Shown here one piece after another: positions 1 to 5,358 of a stretch of DNA of 9,258 nt. The position numbers and the translations under genes are program-made. Within the stretch, counting starts at the first letter, position 1. Each line of letters begins with the position of its first letter. Source of the stretch: an uncultured Clostridia bacterium (GTDB lineage: Bacteria > Bacillota > Clostridia > Lachnospirales > Lachnospiraceae); assembly GCA_947304065.1 (NCBI GenBank), contig CAMZAI010000106.1:1-9258 (forward strand). The letters run 5' to 3'. Below the pieces are notes generated by a model. The model was not told where the DNA came from and searched no databases. It was given only the letters and a program-made list of their open reading frames with translations.

Positions 1-299
1 AGATCTGGCACATCACGCTGCCTTCGCTGATCCCGATGATCACGGTTATGCTGCTCCTCTCGGTCGGCGGCATCATGAAATCCGATACCGGTCTTTTCTA
101 TCAGGTAACCAGAGATATCGGCGGTCTGTACCCGAAGACGCAGGTTATCGATTCATACATTCTCGGACAGATCAGGAGCAAGCCGAACTGGGGCTTCACT
201 TCCGCGGCGACATTCTTCCAGTCCATCGTCGGACTGCTGATGATGCTCGGAGCGAACGGCCTGGTACGCAAGATAGCACCCGAGAACGCATTATTCTGA
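1..299 (+). CDS. ABC sugar transporter permease, LplB/YteP type (3' part only)
   Basis: This is the C-terminal 98 residues of an inner-membrane permease of a CUT1-type carbohydrate ABC importer. The gene runs off the left edge and the first complete codon is at position 3. The visible protein opens with IWHITLPSLIP, which is the end of the EAA coupling loop that docks on the ATPase. It continues with a hydrophobic segment and the family-typical stretch SVGGIMKSDTGLFYQVTRD. Near the end comes TAATFFQSIVGLLMMLGANG, the last membrane helix, and a short basic tail. The gene stops at 297-299, 18 bases before the next permease, so the two are co-transcribed and probably form the permease heterodimer. 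Assignment to the LplB/YteP group (polygalacturonan or complex oligosaccharide importers) rests on remembered family features. The substrate is unknown. The methionine at position 36 is internal and not the start. Confidence 0.9.
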   Translation, partial: IWHITLPSLIPMITVMLLLSVGGIMKSDTGLFYQVTRDIGGLYPKTQVIDSYILGQIRSKPNWGFTSAATFFQSIVGLLMMLGANGLVRKIAPENALF

Positions 300-303
300 T
301 TGA

Positions 304-309
304 AGGAGG
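304..309 (+). promoter_or_regulatory. Shine-Dalgarno AGGAGG that fixes the start of the second permease
   Basis: AGGAGG lies 8 bases before ATG at 318. An in-frame TTG at 300 would add six residues but would place this site inside the coding region and has no upstream ribosome site at a usable distance. ATG 318 is therefore the chosen start. Confidence 0.85.
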
Positions 310-317
310 ACATTGAC

Positions 318-1241
318 ATGGCTGATAAAAACGCTGTTCAGACTCCTTCGAAAAAGAAAAAGAAGGGTCTTTCACAGTACATCCTGGGATTTTTCCTGTT
401 GCTGTACACATTATTCTGCGGACTTCCGATCCTGCTCGTGTTCATTTCGGCATTTACCGATGAGATGAGCATTGTTCAAAACGGATACAGCTTCTTCCCG
501 AAGAAGTGGTCCACGAACGGTATCAGCGCGGTCCTCAAATATGGATCGAAACTGATCACCTCGTACGGTGTGACCATCTTCATCACGGTTGTCGGCACAC
601 TGTTCGGACTGTTCGTTATGAGTATGTTCGCATACGCGATCAGCCGCCCCGGCTTCAAGATGGCCAGATTTTTATCAATTTACCTTCTGATCCCGATGCT
701 TTTCTCGGGCGGTATCCTTTCATCGTACCTCGTATACGCATCGCTGTACGGACTGAAGGACAGCTTCCTTCTGCTGATCCTGCCGCTTTCGGTATCTACG
801 ATGAATGTCATCATTCTTCGTACATATATAGTTAACTCGGTTCCGCTGGAACTGATGGAAGCCGCGAAGATCGACGGAGCGGGCGATTACAGGACCTTCT
901 TCCAGATCACGCTCCCTCTGATGAAGCCCGTTCTCGCAGCGGTCGGATTCATGATGGCGACGGCTTACTGGAATGAGTGGCAGAACGCGCTGATATTCAT
1001 TACTACCGACAGCAAAAAGCCTCTGCAGCTGCTCCTCGTTAATATCCAGAAGAGCATAGAGTTCCTGCTGAACAACAACAACGTGCCCGCTTCGGTACGT
1101 GCCGCGATGGGCGGAACGATCCCGCAGCAGTCAGCTACGATGGCAACGGTTGTAGTCGTTATCGGACCTATCATGGTGGCTTATCCCTTCTTCCAGAAGT
1201 ACTTCGTAAAGGGACTCACGGTCGGCTCGGTAAAGGGCTGA
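318..1241 (+). CDS. ABC sugar transporter permease, YtcP/LplC (MalG-like) type
   Basis: This is the second membrane subunit of the carbohydrate importer (307 residues, usual size about 290-310). After a lysine-rich cytoplasmic N-terminus (KKKKKG at 12-17), six hydrophobic segments are visible at about 22-46, 84-108, 118-140, 147-168, 205-222 and 276-291. The EAA loop sits between helices 4 and 5 at about 181-200 (EAAKIDGAGDYRTFFQITLP) and matches the consensus for contact with the ATPase Q-loop region. The C-terminus ends in KYFVKGLTVGSVKG, the typical KGLTxGxVKG tail of MalG-like permeases. It follows the first permease by 18 bases and precedes the binding protein by 76. No ATPase gene is nearby. 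Family members commonly rely on a shared MsmX-type ATPase encoded elsewhere, but that is inferred for this organism. The substrate cannot be read from the permease. Confidence 0.95.
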   Translation: MADKNAVQTPSKKKKKGLSQYILGFFLLLYTLFCGLPILLVFISAFTDEMSIVQNGYSFFPKKWSTNGISAVLKYGSKLITSYGVTIFITVVGTLFGLFVMSMFAYAISRPGFKMARFLSIYLLIPMLFSGGILSSYLVYASLYGLKDSFLLLILPLSVSTMNVIILRTYIVNSVPLELMEAAKIDGAGDYRTFFQITLPLMKPVLAAVGFMMATAYWNEWQNALIFITTDSKKPLQLLLVNIQKSIEFLLNNNNVPASVRAAMGGTIPQQSATMATVVVVIGPIMVAYPFFQKYFVKGLTVGSVKG

Positions 1242-1264
1242 TCCGCATTAAAACCGGTATCTGG

Positions 1265-1279
1265 CAGGGACAGTCCCTG
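1265..1279 (+). repeat. Perfect 15-base palindrome (7-1-7) between permease and binding-protein genes
   Basis: CAGGGACAGTCCCTG is a perfect inverted repeat around a central A. In RNA it would form a six-pair stem with a CAG loop. It lies in the 76-base gap between the permease stop and the binding-protein start, 38 bases before that ATG. It is followed by an AT-rich stretch (ATATATATAAAAAATT) but no U tract, so it is not an ordinary terminator. Two readings are possible: an mRNA processing or stabilising hairpin that raises the level of the distal binding-protein transcript, or a DNA operator. A GGGACA/TATAAA pair with a 17-base spacer overlaps it. However, transcription from that pair would start almost on the ribosome site, so I do not call it a promoter. 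Confidence 0.6.
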
Positions 1280-1317
1280 TTTGGATATATATAAAAAATT
1301 ATGGAGGACAAGTTTTT

Positions 1318-2775
1318 ATGAAAAAGTTTCTTGCTTTAGCACTCGTGCTTGTGCTCGCTGTTTCCTGCCTTGCAGGCTGCGGCAAAAAGGGCGACGGCAC
1401 AACAAAGATCAGTCTCTACAGAGCTTGCTTCAATCTTGAGGGCGGCCCCGACGAGGCACAGGTAAAGAAGGTTCAGGACGCTATCAACGCGTACATCAAG
1501 GATAAGATCAACGTTTCCGTTGAGATCCATGATATCCCTTCGGGTGAGTACACCGAGAAGGCAAACCTTGCTCTTGCGAACAAGGAGATCAACCTTCTTT
1601 GGACAGCTTCGTGGGAGAGCACCATCGGCACAAACGATCTGGTTCCCGCAAAGTATGTTTACGACATTACAGATCTTCTTAAGGGATCGACACTTTACAA
1701 CTCCATGGACGCAGGTCAGTGGGAAGCTGCAAAGTATGACGGCAAGAGCTACTTCGTTCCCGTTTACAAGGACAACGTAGAAGGCTACGATCTTATGTTC
1801 CGTCAGGACCTCATCGACAAGTATGGCTGGAACATCAGCAATGTTAAGACCCTTGCAGACCTTGAGAGCATCCTTGCGGACGCTAAGGCTGAAGGCCTTA
1901 AGTATCCCCTTCTTCTTCAGAAGACCGCTATGTTCTACAGATTTTACATTGATAAGTTCGATTTCTTCACAGCTGATTCGAAGTCTAACTTCGTATCTGT
2001 AGACCGTGCAACAAACGCTGTAGTTAACACCATCCAGACTCCCGAGTACCTTGAGTACTGCAAGCTGATCGCTAAGTGGGCAGAAGCAGGCTACATCTCC
2101 GGTGATGAGGCTGCAAAGGCTACTACCGATACCACAACTCAGTCCAAGGATTGGGCAGTTTCGTGGTGGACAGATATCCCCGTAAACGACGAGGCAGATT
2201 CCCGTTACAACCAGGATGTTACCATGCAGAAGATCACAGATCGTTGGGCACATTCTACCTCAGCTCTCGGCTCATGCTACTGCGTAACCGCTAACAGCAG
2301 CGAGGCTCAGGCAAAGGCCTGCATAGATTTCCTCGGTCTCCTTTACACCGACAGCTATCTTGCTGACCTTTACACCTTCGGTATCGAGGGTGAGGACTTC
2401 ACCTATGATGCAAATCATCAGGTAACACAGACCTCGACCAAGTACAACCACTCCATGTGGGAGTCGGCTTCGGCTACCATCGTTACTCCTCTTGACAATG
2501 AGCCCGCTAACAAGGCTGATCTGTACAAGAGCTTCAACGGCGGCGCAAACACTTCCTGCGCAGCAGGTTTCCGTTTCGACAGAACACCTGTAGAGGCTGA
2601 GTTCTCGGCATGCTGCAACTTATTCGAGCAGTACGGCTTCGGCCTTGAGTGCGGCGGCGTTGCTTCGGCTGACGTTGAGTCCACTATCGCAGCTTACCAG
2701 GCAGCTCTTGACGAGGCAGGTTACCAGAAGGTTCTCGCTGAGTTCCAGAAGCAGTACGACGCTTGGAAGAAATAA
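1318..2775 (+). CDS. Extracellular oligosaccharide-binding lipoprotein (LipO-like, ABC importer)
   Basis: This is the substrate-capture subunit of the importer (485 residues), anchored outside the membrane. The signal peptide is clear: MKK, a hydrophobic core, then lipobox LAGC at 18-21 with Cys21 as the lipidated residue, followed by a GKKGDG linker. The mature protein follows the pattern of the LipO / DUF3502-containing binding-protein group. It has a helix ending in DAINAYIKDKINVSVEI (about 54-70), then EYTEKANLALANKEINLLWTASW (78-99), where a tryptophan pair could stack on sugar. GKSYFVPVYKD follows at 142-152, and the C-terminus is helical. Ribosome site GGAGG at 1303-1307 is 10 bases from the ATG. 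Codon use differs from the permeases (many CTT, GCT, GTT and GCA codons), as expected for a highly expressed binding protein. The mature part holds nine further cysteines (37, 248, 320, 322, 335, 414, 432, 433, 445), which is many for an exported protein. The ligand is unknown. Confidence 0.93.
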   Translation: MKKFLALALVLVLAVSCLAGCGKKGDGTTKISLYRACFNLEGGPDEAQVKKVQDAINAYIKDKINVSVEIHDIPSGEYTEKANLALANKEINLLWTASWESTIGTNDLVPAKYVYDITDLLKGSTLYNSMDAGQWEAAKYDGKSYFVPVYKDNVEGYDLMFRQDLIDKYGWNISNVKTLADLESILADAKAEGLKYPLLLQKTAMFYRFYIDKFDFFTADSKSNFVSVDRATNAVVNTIQTPEYLEYCKLIAKWAEAGYISGDEAAKATTDTTTQSKDWAVSWWTDIPVNDEADSRYNQDVTMQKITDRWAHSTSALGSCYCVTANSSEAQAKACIDFLGLLYTDSYLADLYTFGIEGEDFTYDANHQVTQTSTKYNHSMWESASATIVTPLDNEPANKADLYKSFNGGANTSCAAGFRFDRTPVEAEFSACCNLFEQYGFGLECGGVASADVESTIAAYQAALDEAGYQKVLAEFQKQYDAWKK

Positions 2776-2812
2776 TTATATAGCCGACTAACAGTTTTCA
2801 TACTGTCCTGCT

Positions 2813-2862
2813 AAATGCGGAGGGCGGGGGATCCGGACGGATCTCTCGCTCTTTGCGTTTTT
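2813..2862 (+). terminator. Long intrinsic terminator after the importer operon
   Basis: The arms 2813-2834 and 2839-2860 pair over 22 positions without a gap, six of them G-U, around a GGAC loop at 2835-2838. The core is GGATCC-type and the outer part is AAATGC/GCGTTT. A T run at 2858-2862 follows. Because the G-U pairs become A-C mismatches on the other strand, the hairpin is much weaker in reverse, so it is a directional stop for the importer operon. A small additional hairpin (ACAGT/ACTGT, 2791-2806) lies just upstream. Confidence 0.9.
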
Positions 2863-2875
2863 ATCAATATTTAAC

Positions 2876-2904
2876 TGGACTTGCAAACCCGCTTGGGATA
2901 TATT
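2876..2904 (+). promoter_or_regulatory. Likely sigma-A promoter of the S1-RDD-lacZ unit
   Basis: TGGACT at 2876-2881 (4 of 6 to TTGACA) is separated by exactly 17 bases from TATATT at 2899-2904 (5 of 6 to TATAAT). It sits 14 bases after the importer terminator and would start transcription near 2911, giving a leader of about 78 bases. An overlapping alternative is TTGCAA 2881-2886, 18 bases, TATTCT 2905-2910. I saw no clear CcpA site or other operator. Confidence 0.5.
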
Positions 2905-2917
2905 TATTCTTGATGGA

Positions 2918-2969
2918 TTGCGCAGAAAGAGTAATTGTGAATAATTACTCAATAGAATGGTCTGCGTAA
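2918..2969 (+). promoter_or_regulatory. Structured 5' leader (nested hairpin) before the S1-domain gene
   Basis: Two nested helices are visible. The outer helix pairs TTGCGCAGA (2918-2926) with TCTGCGTAA (2961-2969), nine pairs with one G-U. The inner helix pairs GAGTAATT (2929-2936) with AATTACTC (2943-2950), eight perfect pairs around the loop GTGAAT. The internal loop is lopsided: 2 bases on the left and 10 (AATAGAATGG) on the right. The structure would begin a few bases after the predicted transcription start. It ends 5 bases before the ribosome site GAGGAGG (2975-2981), leaving that site free. This could be a stabilising 5' hairpin or a site for autogenous control by the S1-domain protein. 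The pairing is seen directly; the role is inference. Confidence 0.6.
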
Positions 2970-2988
2970 GCGATGAGGAGGTATTTAT

Positions 2989-3975
2989 ATGTCAGAAGAG
3001 ATCAAACAGGAAAACATGACCGCAGCAGAGGCAGCTCCGGAGGCAACAGCACCCGCTCCCGAGCCTGTTCCTTCAATGGACGAGTTCAAGGAAGAGATCG
3101 CTCATTCCTTCAGAAAGCTCATGCCCGGCGATATTGTTACCGGAACGGTTATCGGAGTATCCGATACTGAAGTCACGGTTGACCTGAATTCATATTCGGA
3201 AGGCATCATCAAGCTTGAGGACCTTTCCAACGATCCCCGCTTCTCGATCAAAGCGGACATCAAGCCCGGCGACGTTGTAAAGGCTACGGTTATCCGCGAG
3301 AATAAAGAAGGCGCTTTCCTTCTGTCACTTAAGGAAGCGGACAATATCCTTGCATGGGACAAGCTTGAGGCCGCGAAGGCGGATGAGAAGGTTGAAAAGA
3401 TCAAGGTAGCCGAGGCTGTTAAGGCCGGCGTTACCACATTCCTCTACGGCATCAGGGCGTTTATCCCCGCTTCACAGCTGGCGCTGACCTATGTGGAGGA
3501 TTTGGATTCATTCGTCGGAAAAGAGCTGGAGGTCATGGTCATTGATGTGAACCGCGACGCGAAGAAGCTCGTGCTGTCGGCGAAAGAAGTGCTTCGCAGG
3601 AAGGCTGCGACCGAGAAGGCGGGACGTATCGGAAGACTGCAGACAGGAATTATTACTACAGGTGTAGTAGAAAAGCTGATGCCCTTCGGCGCGTTCGTAA
3701 ATATCGGCGAGGATCTGACCGGACTCGTGCATATCTCGCAGATCTGCGGCAAGAGGATCAAGCATCCGAAGGAGATGCTCGAAGAGGGCCAGGAAGTAAC
3801 CGTAAAGATCATGGACGTCAAGGACGGCAAGATCTCGCTTTCGATGACCGCGGTGAATGAGCGAAACGAGGACGAGGTTCTCGACGACGCGGTGGATGAC
3901 GCTGCGGAAGGCTATGCGGACGAGGGAACCGTTGCTACGGGGCTCGGAGATCTGCTCAAAAATTTTAAATTCTGA
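2989..3975 (+). CDS. S1-domain RNA-binding protein (ribosomal protein S1-like, three S1 domains)
   Basis: This 328-residue cytoplasmic protein is built of S1 (OB-fold) RNA-binding domains. An Ala/Pro/Glu-rich N-terminus (1-30) precedes S1 domain 1 at about 46-115 (PGDIVTGTVIGV ... GAFLLSLKEAD). Domain 2 at about 135-200 lacks the usual G-x-V opening but keeps GIRAFIPASQL and the closing KLVLSAKE. Domain 3 at about 218-288 is the most canonical (GVVEKLMPFGAFVNIGEDLT, GLVHIS, ISLSMTAV). A very acidic stretch (292-312) and the tail GLGDLLKNFKF finish the protein. E. coli S1 has six domains and many Firmicutes homologues four, so this is a short version, similar to proteins annotated as S1 or RpsA in Clostridia. 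It probably binds mRNA and may assist translation. AGGAGG at 2976-2981 is 7 bases from the ATG. It is the first gene of the second unit, behind a structured leader. Confidence 0.88.
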   Translation: MSEEIKQENMTAAEAAPEATAPAPEPVPSMDEFKEEIAHSFRKLMPGDIVTGTVIGVSDTEVTVDLNSYSEGIIKLEDLSNDPRFSIKADIKPGDVVKATVIRENKEGAFLLSLKEADNILAWDKLEAAKADEKVEKIKVAEAVKAGVTTFLYGIRAFIPASQLALTYVEDLDSFVGKELEVMVIDVNRDAKKLVLSAKEVLRRKAATEKAGRIGRLQTGIITTGVVEKLMPFGAFVNIGEDLTGLVHISQICGKRIKHPKEMLEEGQEVTVKIMDVKDGKISLSMTAVNERNEDEVLDDAVDDAAEGYADEGTVATGLGDLLKNFKF

Positions 3976-3999
3976 TTTAACTGATTAAGGAACTTTTTT

Positions 4000-5328
4000 A
4001 TGTCAATGTTAAAGTATGACGACCTGGACGTGCGAGACAGGAAGGTACTGCTGCTGAGGGTTCTGGGCCTTTCGACCGATACGATACTGCGGCTGCAGGA
4101 CGGAGATATACTACTTACGGATGCCCTGTCGGACCGTATCAGAGAGGTCATGAACAATCCGGACGATACGACGCAATGCGCCATCGTCTGCCGGAATATA
4201 TGCCGGGACGGCGCATCATATGAGACGCTCGAACCGGATAAGTATCTGGAGCATATAAACGGGCTTAAGGCCGCCGGAGGCAGGTTTGCCGACGATACGT
4301 CGACCGTTGCAGAGCAGGAACCCGATACCGTGCGCGAGGACGGCTTTGCCGCTTTTGCGGCGGGCATATATCCGAAGCCGGTACTAAGGTATTTCGCGAG
4401 ATCTCTTGACCTTGGTATTTATACGCTGATCCTGAACCTGTTCTGCAGACTGGTATTGGGCTTCGACCCGATGTCCAATTCTTATACGCTGGTAGCGTGG
4501 GCGTATTTCCTGTATCTTGTGATGCTGGCGGTGGAGCCTGTATGGATACATCTGCTCGGAACCACTCCGGGCAAATGGATCACAGGAGTCAGGATAACGG
4601 ATCTTAACGGCAATAAGCTCGGCTGGAACGCCGCATTTGTCCGCTCGTTCAGGCTGCTGAGATTCGGTCTGGGCTTTATGATCCCGATCTACAATATTTT
4701 CAAGATGGTCAGGAGCTTTGCGGACTGCCGTATCGGACGCATCCTTCCGTGGGACCTCGGGACTGCGATCGAAAGACCGGAGGAAAATATGGGAGGCAGG
4801 ATAGCGCTGCTGATCGCTGCACTGCTGGTGGTCGGCGGAGCGGATAAGATCGGAAATCTCTATGTCGAGCTCCCGAAGAACAGAGGGGCGATAACAGAAC
4901 AGGAATTCTATGATAACTGCGCGCATATCGTAAAGTACGACTCGATCACGTTTTCGGATGTTCCCGAATATGCTGTGGAGACGGACGAGAACGGACATGT
5001 GAAGTCTGTCACGTTTGAGCTTGAGTATACAGCGGAAGATAAAGAAGAGTATATCTATAAGCAGTACAACGAGATGTATGTCGCTTTTCTGGCTCTGGCA
5101 GGAGCGCAGAAGGACTTTAATCCTATCGCATTCGAGTACGGCAACGCTTCAAAAGTACTTTTGGGCAGTTCGTTCGCGAACTACGAATATGATTATGCGG
5201 GAATGAAGATAATCAACGAAGTGACCTATACCGGATACGCACGCAATATCCTTTCGGACTATCTCTACCGCCTTCCCGACGGCACGCCTTACTTTAAACA
5301 GACGTTTAAATTGATCGTTAATAATTAA
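4000..5328 (+). CDS. RDD-family membrane protein with MerR-like N-terminal region and external C-terminal domain
   Basis: This 442-residue protein has three parts. Residues 1-125 are soluble and resemble the part of MerR-type regulators that follows the DNA-binding domain: KYDDLDVRDRKVLLLRVLGL (5-24), then STDTILRLQDG, and later SYETLEPDKYLEHINGL (73-89) before GGRF. Residues 125-255 form an RDD domain, with the R-x-x-D signature RSLD at 134-137, membrane segments at about 135-155 and 162-185, and the hallmark GTTPGKWITGVRITDLNG (187-204). A further helix (about 265-281) leads to a C-terminal domain (282-442) of mixed strands that probably lies outside. RDD proteins are integral membrane proteins, some reported as ion transporters, but most are uncharacterised and no function is assigned here. 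The start ATG 4000 has AAGGAA at 3987-3992, 7 bases away. ATG 4006 is an alternative with worse spacing. It lies 24 bases after the S1 gene and 30 before lacZ. Confidence 0.8.
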   Translation: MSMLKYDDLDVRDRKVLLLRVLGLSTDTILRLQDGDILLTDALSDRIREVMNNPDDTTQCAIVCRNICRDGASYETLEPDKYLEHINGLKAAGGRFADDTSTVAEQEPDTVREDGFAAFAAGIYPKPVLRYFARSLDLGIYTLILNLFCRLVLGFDPMSNSYTLVAWAYFLYLVMLAVEPVWIHLLGTTPGKWITGVRITDLNGNKLGWNAAFVRSFRLLRFGLGFMIPIYNIFKMVRSFADCRIGRILPWDLGTAIERPEENMGGRIALLIAALLVVGGADKIGNLYVELPKNRGAITEQEFYDNCAHIVKYDSITFSDVPEYAVETDENGHVKSVTFELEYTAEDKEEYIYKQYNEMYVAFLALAGAQKDFNPIAFEYGNASKVLLGSSFANYEYDYAGMKIINEVTYTGYARNILSDYLYRLPDGTPYFKQTFKLIVNN

Positions 5329-5358
5329 ATTTAAAATATATTTCTGGAGGTATTTAAA

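Noticed and set aside
300..317. TTG at 300 as start of the second permease
   Set aside because: It would swallow the AGGAGG that fits ATG 318 and lacks its own ribosome site.
347..366. A-rich run in the permease N-terminus as a frameshift site
   Set aside because: The longest A run is five and the Lys-rich N-terminus is normal for these permeases; no alternative frame leads anywhere.
1267..1295. GGGACA, 17 bases, TATAAA as a promoter for the binding-protein gene
   Set aside because: The start would fall near 1302, directly on the ribosome site, leaving almost no leader; the -35 is inside the palindrome.
1336..2253. 305-codon open frame on the minus strand inside the binding-protein gene
   Set aside because: It lies entirely opposite a clear lipoprotein gene, gives a Cys/Val/Leu-rich protein with no recognisable motif, and follows from the biased codon use of the sense strand.
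2791..2806. Five-pair hairpin ACAGT/ACTGT
   Set aside because: Too short to support a role by itself, and the strong terminator follows directly.
4384..4998. 204-codon open frame on the minus strand opposite the RDD gene
   Set aside because: Opposite the RDD hallmark motifs, with an Arg/His/Gln-rich product and no family pattern; a shadow frame.
5311..5342. Possible separate promoter for lacZ (TTGATC with TAAAAT or TATATT)
   Set aside because: Spacers would be 15 or 20 bases, outside the usual range, and the stretch is simply AT-rich. Kept only as something to test by start mapping.
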